From assembly GCA_964542055.1 (NCBI GenBank), contig CAZITB010000005.1, positions 1 through 49,773 on the forward strand: 49,773 nt of DNA. The letters are read 5' to 3'. A program made the translations under genes and the position numbers. Origin of the DNA: CAZITB01 sp964542055 (GTDB lineage Bacteria; Planctomycetota; Phycisphaerae; Sedimentisphaerales; CAMDDF01). Of the stretch, positions 8,946-17,240 are shown piece after piece (the first letter of the stretch is position 1; each line of letters starts with the position of its first letter). Below the pieces are notes generated by a model. It worked only from the letters and a program-made list of their open reading frames with translations. It had not been told where the DNA came from and searched no databases.

Positions 8946-8990
8946 ACCGTTTTCTTTTAGAACGGTTAACAACTCTGATCGCTAACCGTT
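8946..8990 (+). repeat. Three-part inverted repeat with alternative pairings
   Basis: ACCGTT (8946-8951), AACGGTTA (8961-8968) and TAACCGTT (8983-8990) occur in series. The middle element can pair with the upstream copy (6 bp, 9-nt loop) or with the downstream copy (8 bp, 14-nt loop), but not with both. Alternating stems of this type are seen in attenuators. There is no T-tract, so a switching role is only a possibility. Confidence 0.4.
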
Positions 8991-9124
8991 TGTATCAACA
9001 TTTAATATACGATTGTTTTTGACGAATGTTTGACTTTTTTGACACAAGGGGGGTGAAAAATGTGGAGTTCGGGGAAATATCTGTTTTGAGGGGGAATTCG
9101 CATAATTATAAAGATGATTTTTAG

Positions 9125-9152
9125 TTGACAGAAGCAGTATTTAAGCTAAACT
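9125..9152 (+). promoter_or_regulatory. Candidate sigma70 promoter for etfBA-acd
   Basis: An exact TTGACA (9125-9130) is followed after 16 nt by TAAACT (9147-9152, four of six matches to TATAAT). It sits 56 nt upstream of the etfB start codon and after the Bat operon's 3' inverted repeat, where a new transcription start is needed. Confidence 0.45.
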
Positions 9153-9207
9153 AAGGCGTTTTAACGGTTCAAAAACTGAATATTATTGCCATCACGGAGG
9201 TATAGCA

Positions 9208-10068
9208 GTGGCATACAATTGTGTAGTATTGATTAAGCAAGTGCCTGATACTAAAAGAATTACGGGTCAGGCGATGAATGAAGACGGAACAGTAAACAGA
9301 GCTGCGCTGCCGGCAATCTTCAACCCTGAAGATTTGAATGCTTTGGAAATGGCTATCCAAATAAAAGAGCGTTTTGGCGGCACTGTTACCGCTGTAACGA
9401 TGGGATTGCCCAATGCAGGAGGTATTTTGCGAGAAGCGCTTTATCGGGGAGCCGATGATGCTGTTTTAGTTACTGATAGAAGATGTGCTGCATCTGATAC
9501 ACTGGCGACGAGCTATATTTTAAGCTGTGCGGTAAGGAAGTTAAATCCTGATATTGTTCTTTGCGGAAGACAGGCCATTGACGGAGATACCGCCCAGGTT
9601 GGCCCTCAGCTTGCGGAAAAGCTTGGAATGACCCAAATAACCTGTATCGAAAGCTTGAATGAGCTTAAAGATAATGAAGTTGTTGTAAAAAGGAATATCG
9701 GTAACGGATGGCAGGAAGTGAAAACTAAACTGCCTGTGCTTTTGACTGTGATCGATGAAGCCAACGAGCCTAGAATACCGGCAGCGAAAAGGTTGATGAA
9801 ATACAAGAACGCGAAAGTTCCGGCAGAGGTAAACGGCGACGAAACATTGCTGAAAAAGCTGGAAGATAAGGGTTTGCTGATCAAGCAGTGGGACCTGGAT
9901 TTTCTTGAAGCAGATCTTCAGTGGTGCGGTCGCGACGGTTCTCCTACCAAGGTTAACAGAATTCAGTCGGTTGTTTTGGCTGCGAAAGAGACCAAGGAAG
10001 TAGAAGCAACGCAGGATGGCATTAATAGTATGGTCCATGAATTGATAGTTGACCATACGATTGGCTGA
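9208..10068 (+). CDS. etfB: Electron transfer flavoprotein beta subunit
   Basis: A 286-residue EtfB. The N terminus YNCVVLIKQVPDTKR, the ALEMAIQIKE block and the nucleotide-binding GRQAIDGDTAQVGP motif are characteristic. EtfB pairs with EtfA to hold FAD plus AMP, or a second FAD in bifurcating types, and passes electrons from acyl-CoA dehydrogenases to the quinone pool. The GTG start at 9208 is chosen because CGGAGG (9195-9200) lies 7 nt upstream and the conserved N terminus begins there. The protein is somewhat longer than the typical 250-260 residues. The gene lies 34 nt before etfA in an etfB-etfA-acyl-CoA dehydrogenase unit. Whether the complex bifurcates electrons cannot be decided by eye. 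Confidence 0.95.
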   Translation: MAYNCVVLIKQVPDTKRITGQAMNEDGTVNRAALPAIFNPEDLNALEMAIQIKERFGGTVTAVTMGLPNAGGILREALYRGADDAVLVTDRRCAASDTLATSYILSCAVRKLNPDIVLCGRQAIDGDTAQVGPQLAEKLGMTQITCIESLNELKDNEVVVKRNIGNGWQEVKTKLPVLLTVIDEANEPRIPAAKRLMKYKNAKVPAEVNGDETLLKKLEDKGLLIKQWDLDFLEADLQWCGRDGSPTKVNRIQSVVLAAKETKEVEATQDGINSMVHELIVDHTIG

Positions 10069-10102
10069 TTAGAAACGAAAATATCATTATAAGGATGTAG
10101 AT

Positions 10103-11131
10103 ATGATAGAAGTAAATAGACAAGGCGAGGTTTGGGTTTTTGCGGAGCAGCGTGGCTGCAAGATTGAGGATATATCTCTTGAACTGCTCGGACGCGGTAG
10201 AGAGCTTGCCGATAAGTTGGGAGTGAAGCTGGCGTCAGTGCTTTTAGGCGACAACGTTAAAGGGCTTTGCGATAAATTGATCCATTATGGCTGTGATAAG
10301 GTTTACCTGTCAGAGAATCCGCTGTTTGAACACTATCAAACCAACAGCTATAATAAAATTATTTGTGAGATTATTGAAAAACATAAACCGCAGATATTTC
10401 TTTTTGGCGCATCTCCGGTTGGGCGTGATTTAGCCCCGAGGATTGCAAGTGCGATGAAAGCCGGTTTGACGGCTGATTGTACAGATTTGCAGATAGGAAG
10501 CCACGAAATCAAAAAGACCGGCGAAAAATATGATAACCTTCTTTTGCAGATACGTCCTGCGTTTGGCGGGAATATAATTGCTACGATTATCAATTATGAC
10601 CGCTGGCCTCAAATGGCTACAGTTCGTGAAGGTGTTATGGCGATGCCGGATGCAGATGGAACCCGCAAGGGTGAGATAATTGAAGAAAAGGCCTATTTGA
10701 CTCCGGATGATCTGCCGATCGAGATACTTGCAGAGCATATGCAGGCCAAGAAGGTAAATTTAAAGGCATCTCGTGTGATAGTTGCAGGGGGAGCAGGTGT
10801 TGGCTCCAAGGATAATTTCAAGCTGATCTATGAACTTGCCAATTGCATGGGCGGGGCACCTGGTGCGACCCGTGCGGCTGTTGATCTTGGTTATATCGAC
10901 CGCGACCACCAGGTTGGTCAAACAGGTACGACAGTTCGTCCAAGCCTTTATATCGCAGCGGGAATTTCGGGAGCTATTCAGCACCAGGCGGGAATGAGTG
11001 ATTCGCAGAAAATAATAGCGATCAACAACGATCCTGAGGCGCCGATCTTTGATGTTGCGCATTATAAGATTGTTGGCGATTTGAACCAGGTGATCCCGAT
11101 GATGATCAAAGCTATAAAAGAAAAAGTTTAA
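10103..11131 (+). CDS. etfA: Electron transfer flavoprotein alpha subunit
   Basis: A 342-residue EtfA. The C-terminal FAD domain is complete: GGAGVGSKDNF (about residue 229), GAPGATRAAVD, VGQTGTTVRPSLYIAAGISG, and NNDPEAPIFDVAHYKIVGD. These residues bind FAD, and the domain swivels to dock on the dehydrogenase. The ATG at 10103 is preceded by AAGGA. Its direct pairing with etfB upstream and an acyl-CoA dehydrogenase 92 nt downstream suggests a dedicated redox module, probably for fatty-acid or short acyl-CoA oxidation or reduction. No ferredoxin-like extension is present. Confidence 0.95.
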   Translation: MIEVNRQGEVWVFAEQRGCKIEDISLELLGRGRELADKLGVKLASVLLGDNVKGLCDKLIHYGCDKVYLSENPLFEHYQTNSYNKIICEIIEKHKPQIFLFGASPVGRDLAPRIASAMKAGLTADCTDLQIGSHEIKKTGEKYDNLLLQIRPAFGGNIIATIINYDRWPQMATVREGVMAMPDADGTRKGEIIEEKAYLTPDDLPIEILAEHMQAKKVNLKASRVIVAGGAGVGSKDNFKLIYELANCMGGAPGATRAAVDLGYIDRDHQVGQTGTTVRPSLYIAAGISGAIQHQAGMSDSQKIIAINNDPEAPIFDVAHYKIVGDLNQVIPMMIKAIKEKV

Positions 11132-11223
11132 CATCTTTAGGCTTTTTGTTATTTCAATTGTTGCAAGCAAAACGGAAAAGTTAATTATGTTTGATAAGAA
11201 AACTCAAGGAATGGAATAATAGC

Positions 11224-13014
11224 ATGGCAAATTTTTATACTGATAATGAAGATATTCAGTTTATTTTAGAGAATATGGATATGAGTGGTTTGGCGGATCT
11301 GATGGAAGGTGATTATTCAGATTCCCAAAAGTATGATTCAGCGCCTGAGAATGCCGAAGAAGCAATTGAAAATTACAAGCTGGTTCTGGAATCTCTTGGC
11401 CAGTTGTGCGGTGATTTCATCGCTCCAAGGTCTGAAGAGATGGACAAAGAGGGGAATAAGCTGACCGAGGATGGCAAGGTTATTCGTCCCAAAGCGATGT
11501 ATGAGATACTTGAAAAATTGGCCCAGGCTGAGGTGATGGGAATGACTCTTCCGCACAGGTTCGGGGGAATAAACTTTCCTTCTCTTGTACTTTCGGTTGC
11601 AAATGAGATGATTTCGAGGGCTGACGCATCATTAATGAATATTTTCGGGCTGCAGGGAATTGCTGAGACAATTAATGCTTTTGCCAGCGAGGAAATCAAA
11701 CAGGAATATCTGCCTGAATTGTCAGCGGGTAAAACCACCGGTGCGATGGTTTTGACTGAGCCGGATGCGGGTTCTGACTTGCAGGTATGTAAGGTTAAAG
11801 CATTTCAGGATGATGCGGGAAACTGGTATTTGCATGGTGTGAAAAGATTTATTACCAATGGCTGCGGTGAGGTGCTGCTTGTGATGGCAAGGAGTGAAGC
11901 AGACCGTTCTGGCGGTTTGGGACTTTCGCTGTTTGTATGCGGCCAGGGACCTACTGTTCATATTCGCAGGATCGAAGATAAAATGGGTATTCATGCGTCG
12001 CCGACATGTGAGATATTCTTTGATAATACGCCTTGTAAGCTGATCGGTGAAAGACAGCGCGGGTTGGTAACGTATGTTATGGCACTTATGAACGGTGCTC
12101 GCATTGGTATCGCTGCCCAGTCTTTGGGAATTGGTGAAGCGGCATATCGTATTGCTCGTGATTATGCGGCAAGCAGAGAACAGTTTGGCGGTCCTATCGA
12201 GAAGCTGCCTGCGGTTAGAGATATGCTTATAGATATGAAAATTGAAGTTGAGGAAAGCCGGGCACTGCTTTATGAGACATGCCGGGTTGTTGACTATGAA
12301 AATGGCTATGAGAGGATGCTGGCGGAAGAAAATCTAGACGCTGAAAAGAAAAAGGAAATTAAGCAGAAGCAGCGGATGATCAAAAGATTTGCGGCTATGC
12401 TGACACCTATGAGTAAATATATCGCATCTGAAATGAGTAATTCAGTTGCTTATGATGCTATACAGATTTTGGGCGGTTCGGGTTTCATGCGTGATTATGC
12501 CTGTGAAAGGCTTTATCGCGATGCGAGGATTACCAGTATTTATGAGGGAACATCTCAGCTGCAGGTAGTTGCGGCGGTAAGAGGTGTTTCGAATGGAACG
12601 GCGGCGAAGTACATCGCGGAACTTGCAGATTTTGATTACGATCCGCAGCTTGGGGATATTTTAGAAATTCTTAAAAAAGAAACAGAAATTTTAAATGAAT
12701 GTGTTTCTTTTGTAAAAGATAAAGGTATCGACTTTATGGATTTGTACGGCAGAAAACTGGTGGATATTTCCATAAAGATTATTTGCGGATACCTTTTCTG
12801 CAGGCATGCGTCAGGTAAAAAGGATATGGATTTTGCGGTTAATGGGAATGGCAAAAAGGTTTCCATGAAGGCAAGGAAGGCGAAAATCGCAAGAAGGTAT
12901 ATCTGCCGTAATGAACCTAATATCAGGGCATGGGCAGATACCATCAAGGCTGGATGTGTTTCATCATTCGAAAATTACGATGAATTAGCAGGTGCAGTAC
13001 CTGAGTTAAATTAA
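11224..13014 (+). CDS. Acyl-CoA dehydrogenase, long family member
   Basis: A 596-residue flavoprotein of the acyl-CoA dehydrogenase superfamily. Visible motifs are MVLTEPDAGSDLQ and WYLHGVKRFITNG (FAD/substrate region), the SREQFGGPIEKLPAVRDML arginine motif in part, and FMRDYACERLYRDARITSIYEGTS, with the probable catalytic base Glu441. Ordinary members have about 380 residues. This one has an N-terminal helical extension and about 110 extra C-terminal residues, as in the roughly 590-residue group that includes DmdC-like methylthiopropionyl-CoA dehydrogenases. The substrate is unknown. ATG 11224 is favoured over an upstream TTG at 11191, because AAGGA (11206-11210) precedes it and the family-like MANFYTDNED begins there. 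It lies downstream of etfBA, its likely electron acceptor. Confidence 0.9.
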   Translation: MANFYTDNEDIQFILENMDMSGLADLMEGDYSDSQKYDSAPENAEEAIENYKLVLESLGQLCGDFIAPRSEEMDKEGNKLTEDGKVIRPKAMYEILEKLAQAEVMGMTLPHRFGGINFPSLVLSVANEMISRADASLMNIFGLQGIAETINAFASEEIKQEYLPELSAGKTTGAMVLTEPDAGSDLQVCKVKAFQDDAGNWYLHGVKRFITNGCGEVLLVMARSEADRSGGLGLSLFVCGQGPTVHIRRIEDKMGIHASPTCEIFFDNTPCKLIGERQRGLVTYVMALMNGARIGIAAQSLGIGEAAYRIARDYAASREQFGGPIEKLPAVRDMLIDMKIEVEESRALLYETCRVVDYENGYERMLAEENLDAEKKKEIKQKQRMIKRFAAMLTPMSKYIASEMSNSVAYDAIQILGGSGFMRDYACERLYRDARITSIYEGTSQLQVVAAVRGVSNGTAAKYIAELADFDYDPQLGDILEILKKETEILNECVSFVKDKGIDFMDLYGRKLVDISIKIICGYLFCRHASGKKDMDFAVNGNGKKVSMKARKAKIARRYICRNEPNIRAWADTIKAGCVSSFENYDELAGAVPELN

Positions 13015-13036
13015 TATGTTGATTGTCATATTTTAC

Positions 13037-13070
13037 AAGGGACGTTTCAAAAGCGTCCCTTATTTATTTT
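13037..13070 (+). terminator. Rho-independent terminator of the etf-acd operon
   Basis: AAGGGACG (13037-13044) pairs with CGTCCCTT (13054-13061), with further wobble/A-U pairs inward, and is followed by a T-rich run TATTTATTTT. It starts 23 nt after the acyl-CoA dehydrogenase stop codon. Confidence 0.85.
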
Positions 13071-13072
13071 GT

Positions 13073-13106
13073 AAAAAAGGGTTTCCCTGTTAAAGATAAA
13101 CCCTTT
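13073..13106 (-). terminator. Rho-independent terminator of the minus-strand lipoprotein gene
   Basis: AAAGGGTTT (13076-13084) and AAACCCTTT (13098-13106) form a 9-bp stem. Read on the minus strand the stem runs into six Ts (As at 13073-13078 on the plus strand). It lies 34 nt beyond the stop of the minus-strand gene ending at 13141, and back to back with the plus-strand terminator. Confidence 0.85.
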
Positions 13107-13140
13107 GGATAACTTAGTATCAAAGTATCAAAAATCTAGA

Positions 13141-13548
13141 TTAGAAACCGTAAACGGGTCTCAACTCTTCAGGTGTTGGCAGGTTTTCGTAGTATTCGCC
13201 GCGAGGACCAATGTAGCCGGGGCCTTGTTTTGTCAGGCGAACGGAAATCTTTGAGCCGTTGCTGTTTGTAACCCAGACGGTTTGTGTGTTTTGTTCGGCT
13301 CTGACTGAATTGATCTGCTGCTGTTGTTTTTTTCTGTCAGATTCGTTACCAATTGCATAGCCGGCACCTCCTCCGACAGCTGCTCCGATAAGAGTGGCTT
13401 CTGTGTCGCCGCCAGCTAATTGTCCAATACCTGCGCCCAACGCACTACCAATAAGTGCGCTGTTTCCGGCATCACTTTCACAGCCAGCTATAAACAAACC
13501 AGCCACTGCAGCGACGATAGTCAATGTAAATAACATTTTTTTTAACAT
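13141..13548 (-). CDS. Glycine-zipper lipoprotein
   Basis: A 135-residue protein with a lipoprotein signal (hydrophobic VAAVAGLFIAGC, Cys at the lipobox). A glycine-rich stretch follows (SALGAGIGQLAGG and GAAVGGGAGYAIG), typical of glycine-zipper outer-membrane lipoproteins such as the OmpA-like/SlyB group. It then has a short Gln-rich segment and a C-terminal part with VWVTNSNGSKISVRL. The glycine zipper probably forms membrane-associated helices. Start 13548 is preferred over 13560 because GGAGG lies 5 nt before this ATG on the minus strand. It is the only minus-strand gene in the window and has its own consensus promoter and terminator, so it is monocistronic and probably well expressed. 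The specific function is unknown. Confidence 0.85.
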   Translation of the reverse strand: MLKKMLFTLTIVAAVAGLFIAGCESDAGNSALIGSALGAGIGQLAGGDTEATLIGAAVGGGAGYAIGNESDRKKQQQQINSVRAEQNTQTVWVTNSNGSKISVRLTKQGPGYIGPRGEYYENLPTPEELRPVYGF

Positions 13549-13603
13549 ACTTGCCTCCATTCATTTATTTTAGTTGCTTTTTATTCATTTGCCGTTTAAA
13601 ACT

Positions 13604-13633
13604 ATTATATAAAACAGTTGTTTAAAATGTCAA
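13604..13633 (-). promoter_or_regulatory. Full-consensus sigma70 promoter
   Basis: On the minus strand TTGACA (13633-13628) and TATAAT (13609-13604) are both exact consensus hexamers, separated by 18 nt. The start codon of the glycine-zipper lipoprotein lies about 55 nt downstream, giving a short leader. The surrounding sequence is AT-rich. Confidence 0.85.
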
Positions 13634-13702
13634 TTAAAAAATATAGAAATTTCTTTTTTAATAATTATAATACAGTTAATCAGTGTTATTTGTTCCTTAA
13701 GC

Positions 13703-13731
13703 TTGCAAAAAATTGAAAATACAGCTAGGAT
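13703..13731 (+). promoter_or_regulatory. Weak candidate promoter for dapB
   Basis: TTGCAA (13703-13708), 17 nt, TAGGAT (13726-13731), each with four of six consensus matches, lies 43 nt before dapB. Divergent genes flank this AT-rich intergenic region, so a plus-strand promoter must exist somewhere here. Confidence 0.35.
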
Positions 13732-13774
13732 ATAGTTTAGATTTTATTAACATTAGACAAAAGCGGAGATTAGA

Positions 13775-14581
13775 ATGAGCAAAATCAAACTCGCAATCAA
13801 TGGAGCCGCAGGACGCATGGGAAAAAGGATTTTGGCTATCGCCTTAGATTCTGGTAATTTTGACATTTCCGGAGCTGTAGATATAAAAAATCACGTTGAT
13901 TTAGGAAAAGATGTTGGGTTATTGGCTGGACTTTATGAGCTTGGTATTAACCTTTCTGATGATTTTCCATCTAAAACGGATGTTGTAATCGATTTTTCTC
14001 TGCCCCAGGCAGCTGATATGACCATTGATTACTGTGTTTCAAACGGTGTTGCTTTAGTAATGGGCACGACCGGATTGAATGAGGATCAGTTGAAAAAGAT
14101 CGATGCAGCAAGTGAGAAAATTCCTGTTATTCAAGCTACAAATATGAGTGTTGGAATGAATGTCTTGTTTAAATTAGTCGGTAAAGTTGCAAAGGCGCTG
14201 GGCGAGAACTATGATATTGAAATTACAGAAGCTCACCACAGGTTCAAAAAAGATTCTCCAAGCGGTACGGCTTTGTCCCTGGCTGAAAATGTCTGCAAAT
14301 CAGTGGATTATGACTATCCTGATTGTCTTGTCCATGGCAGGGAAGGCAGGGATTGTCTGAGGCAGGAAAAAACGGTGGGAATGCATGCGATAAGGGCAGG
14401 CGACATAACCGGTCAGCATAGTGTGATTTATGGGGCGTTAGGTGAAACTGTTACAATTTCACATAATGCACATAACAGGGATACGTTTGCCCAGGGAGCT
14501 GTAAGAGCCGCGGGCTGGCTTGCAGGTAAAAAACCCGGAAAGTATTCTATGGCAGATGTTTTAGGGCTCTCCAGCATTTAG
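13775..14581 (+). CDS. dapB: 4-hydroxy-tetrahydrodipicolinate reductase
   Basis: A 268-residue DapB, which reduces hydroxytetrahydrodipicolinate with NAD(P)H in the diaminopimelate/lysine pathway in the cytoplasm. The N-terminal nucleotide-binding motif NGAAGRMGKRI and VMGTTGL are present. The catalytic segment EAHHRFKKDSPSGTA has His154/His155 and Lys158 in the expected spacing. The C-terminal HNAHNRDTFAQGAVRAA block is also standard. A ribosome binding site (GCGGAG) lies just before the ATG. DAP is needed for lysine and for peptidoglycan, which planctomycetes also make. No other lysine genes are nearby. Confidence 0.96.
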   Translation: MSKIKLAINGAAGRMGKRILAIALDSGNFDISGAVDIKNHVDLGKDVGLLAGLYELGINLSDDFPSKTDVVIDFSLPQAADMTIDYCVSNGVALVMGTTGLNEDQLKKIDAASEKIPVIQATNMSVGMNVLFKLVGKVAKALGENYDIEITEAHHRFKKDSPSGTALSLAENVCKSVDYDYPDCLVHGREGRDCLRQEKTVGMHAIRAGDITGQHSVIYGALGETVTISHNAHNRDTFAQGAVRAAGWLAGKKPGKYSMADVLGLSSI

Positions 14582-14711
14582 GCTTGAAACGAGATTTGAA
14601 AAAATAATGTTTTATTTCATGATAAAATGCCGAACAAAGTAATATAAACAAACGTTTAATAAAACAGAACTTTCCATTAAAAAACTGTTGTCCCGTGCAG
14701 AAGAAGAAATT

Positions 14712-16952
14712 ATGCGAAGAATTTTTTACAATTTAATAGCAGTACTTTTTTTATTTTTTCTCTGCGCTCAAACAGTTGCTTCCAATGAAGATGTTCAAGT
14801 CAAAGCCCAGTTTGAAGTTAGTAAATCAGCTTTATTTGACGGCGGTTCCAGCGAGAAAAATCGGGTTAATGCGGCGGTTTTGCTGTTGCTAAGAAAAGAG
14901 CCGCAGGCACGCGATATTCTCCTTTCAGCATTAAGCGATTCAAATAATCCTATTCCTAAAATTGCAGTCTGCAAAGCTTTGAATCAAAGCACTACCTGGG
15001 TTGAATCTATTTATAATAAAGAAGATTTTATTGTGCCTTTACTTTCGGTACTCGGTGGAGACCAAGAAGGCAAAGCAGCAGCAGAGGCACTGCTAATTTA
15101 CGATTACAAGGAAATCTCAGATCAGCTTATAAAAATAATTAAAGATAATAAAGCCGAGAAGAAAAAACGATTAGATGCAGTTTACGCACTTCGATTAAGG
15201 CCCGATAAAGAAGCTATGTTGAAGCTGATAGAGCTGGTTGATGAAGGGGATGCAGATGTTTCGGCAGCAGCAGCACAGGCACTCGAAAAACTTTTGGGTG
15301 TTCCTGCAGGTGCCGATAAAGCAGAGTGGCAGAGAATTTCGGCAGAGTTAAAGAAAAAAAGCAGAGATGAATTTGTTTCGGACAGGCTTATTCGTCAGTA
15401 TGATAAAGTTCGCGCCCTTGAAGAAGAACTTGCAGGATGGAAACAGCTTTATTTTAATGCTTTGAATAAATTTTATGACCAATTGATTGAAGATGATGTG
15501 AAACAGCGGTTTCTGGCTGATCAACTGGGCGATTCCAGAGAGGAAATAATTTTATGGTCGTTGGAAAAGCTGGAAAGTTGGATCAAAAGCGGCAAGGCGG
15601 TATCAGCAGACGTATGTAAGCCTCTTTTAGACCAGGTTTCGAGCAGGTACAGGAATGTGAGATTGTGGGTAGCTAAATTGCTGGCCAGTCTTGGTTATAC
15701 AGCTCCGTCGGAAGCATTGCTGGCTCAGTTGAAAGTCGAGACAGACCCATCTGTTAAAATGGAACAGTTTAAGGCTTTGGGAGAGGCGATTTATTTTGGG
15801 TTATCACCGGGTTCGCAAGTCAAAATCGACAACCAGGTTCGAATCGACACGTTGGGAATAGCAAGCGGTTACTTGAATTCAGATAAATTGAATGATTCCA
15901 TCACAGCAGCTAAAGTAATACAGAAACTATTGGAACAGAACGGTCTTGAACATTCAGTGGCTAAAAGCTATTTCCAGGAAATTTCTGACCGGTATAGTAA
16001 AATACCTCCCGAAAAAGCGGCAGAACGGGGAGAATTTGCTTCCGTAATGAGCAGATTAAGCCAGAACAGCAGTTTTTACCGGGTGGATGCGGCTGCTATT
16101 TTCAAGCCTTTGTTTGAGAAGGGTCTCAGTGAAAACGGATTACTCGTCAAGCAATCAAGTATGAACGGGCTGGAAAATATTGACCCTGTCGGAGCTTTGA
16201 AGATTTTTAGGGACTTGAAGCTTTATAACGACCCCACAGAGTCTATTCGGGTAGGGGTTTACGATTTAGCGGAGCAGGTTGGCGGAAACGAAGATTTGGC
16301 ATGGTTGGTTGAAAAATTGCCGTCAAATGGTGATTCTGAAGTCGCCTGGAGAGTTTTTAGTGCAGTTGCGGAACGGCTTGATGGAGATATTAACCTCAAA
16401 TGGTTGGAAAAGATTGACAAGGGTCAGGTTAATGTTGATCATTATTTGAGATATTTGTCTTTAGTAGAAAATAAGCTACAGCAGGCCAAGAAGGATCTGC
16501 CGCTGACTTTGAAGATAGAAAAGGCTCAGATTTTAAAAGATAAAGGCGATTTGGACAATAGTTTAAGCTATTATAATGCCTGTTTAGCAGATGCGAATAA
16601 TATTTCAGCGGATCAAAAGGATGTTGTTTGCTCAGAGATGGCGGGTGTCTACATAGCCAAACAGGATTTCGCAAATGCAGGTGATAAAATTTCTAAGCTT
16701 CTTGCCAGCAGGGACTTAACAGAGGACGATTACCTTGCGGTATATATCAGTAATTTTATAAAGAACGAATCTGTCGAGCCGGATGCAAAAGCAAGTTTTT
16801 TGGGTGTTATAGGTTCTTTGCAGGTTGCGGAGCGACCGGTTTGGAGCTCAATGATGGCCAAATGGAGCAAATTGGCATCTCCGAATGACCCCAATTCTCC
16901 ACCAGCGGTAACAAATAAGCAAAAAAAACCCTCCCAGTCAGAAAAAAATTAA
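14712..16952 (+). CDS. Secreted HEAT-repeat protein
   Basis: A 746-residue protein with a signal peptide (FYNLIAVLFLFFLCAQTVAS). ATG 14712 is preferred over an upstream TTG at 14688 because it places the signal peptide at the N terminus. The mature part is alpha-helical with HEAT-like repeats, for example VNAAVLLLLRKEPQARDIL, KRLDAVYALRLRPDKEAML and ADVSAAAAQALEKLLG. A middle coiled region (YDKVRALEEELAGWKQLY) and a TPR-like C-terminal third follow. The tail SPNDPNSPP ends in a lysine-rich stretch. Such repeat proteins are protein-binding scaffolds and no catalytic motif is seen. It lies 130 nt after dapB with no clear functional link. I do not recognise a named family. Confidence 0.75.
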   Translation: MRRIFYNLIAVLFLFFLCAQTVASNEDVQVKAQFEVSKSALFDGGSSEKNRVNAAVLLLLRKEPQARDILLSALSDSNNPIPKIAVCKALNQSTTWVESIYNKEDFIVPLLSVLGGDQEGKAAAEALLIYDYKEISDQLIKIIKDNKAEKKKRLDAVYALRLRPDKEAMLKLIELVDEGDADVSAAAAQALEKLLGVPAGADKAEWQRISAELKKKSRDEFVSDRLIRQYDKVRALEEELAGWKQLYFNALNKFYDQLIEDDVKQRFLADQLGDSREEIILWSLEKLESWIKSGKAVSADVCKPLLDQVSSRYRNVRLWVAKLLASLGYTAPSEALLAQLKVETDPSVKMEQFKALGEAIYFGLSPGSQVKIDNQVRIDTLGIASGYLNSDKLNDSITAAKVIQKLLEQNGLEHSVAKSYFQEISDRYSKIPPEKAAERGEFASVMSRLSQNSSFYRVDAAAIFKPLFEKGLSENGLLVKQSSMNGLENIDPVGALKIFRDLKLYNDPTESIRVGVYDLAEQVGGNEDLAWLVEKLPSNGDSEVAWRVFSAVAERLDGDINLKWLEKIDKGQVNVDHYLRYLSLVENKLQQAKKDLPLTLKIEKAQILKDKGDLDNSLSYYNACLADANNISADQKDVVCSEMAGVYIAKQDFANAGDKISKLLASRDLTEDDYLAVYISNFIKNESVEPDAKASFLGVIGSLQVAERPVWSSMMAKWSKLASPNDPNSPPAVTNKQKKPSQSEKN

Positions 16953-16971
16953 TTTTTTTAAATATTTGTGT

Positions 16972-17000
16972 TTGCCTTTTAATACAAAGGCATATATACT
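16972..17000 (+). promoter_or_regulatory. Candidate promoter for tRNA-Thr/tuf
   Basis: TTGCCT (16972-16977), 17-nt spacer, TATACT (16995-17000, five of six matches). The start point would be near 17007, about 70 nt before the tRNA. The promoter overlaps a 7-bp inverted repeat (TGCCTTT 16973-16979 with AAAGGCA 16986-16992) that could end transcription of the upstream HEAT gene. Confidence 0.5.
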
Positions 17001-17078
17001 CTCATTTTCGCCTTATAGTCGGCATTTGGAGAATCCCTATTCTTAGTGCTGATAAAAGGCTTTTTTATGTTATAAGTT

Positions 17079-17150
17079 GCTGCTGTAGCTCAGTGGTAGA
17101 GCGCGTCCTTGGTAAGGACGAGGCCATGGGTTCAAGTCCCATCAGCAGCT
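17079..17150 (+). tRNA. tRNA-Thr (GGT anticodon)
   Basis: A complete cloverleaf of 72 nt. The acceptor arms GCTGCTG and CAGCAGC pair, the D-arm is GCTC/GAGC with a GTGGTA loop, and the anticodon stem is CGTCC/GGACG with loop TTGGTAA, giving anticodon GGT. The T-arm is ATGGG/CCCAT with TTCAAGT. The discriminator is T and CCA is not encoded. A tRNA-Thr just upstream of tuf is a widely conserved arrangement. Confidence 0.97.
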
Positions 17151-17240
17151 AAGTTGCTTTTAAAGTAAAGTTAGCTATATTTTTTTTCGTGTAAATAGTA
17201 AGAAATTAAAACCTAAAAGACTAGTGGAGGTTATTTTAAA

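Larger units (their letters stand above)
8889..9207. other. Intergenic region between batE and etfB
   Basis: This 319-nt gene-free stretch holds the perfect inverted repeat at 8892-8922, a set of mutually exclusive shorter hairpins at 8946-8990, and a candidate promoter at 9125-9152 for the etf operon. An in-frame reading of part of it (8803-8985) has no coding character. No tRNA or known riboswitch is recognised. Confidence 0.6.

Noticed and set aside
11191..11223. TTG start for the acyl-CoA dehydrogenase
   Set aside because: The ATG at 11224 has a ribosome binding site upstream and better matches family N termini.
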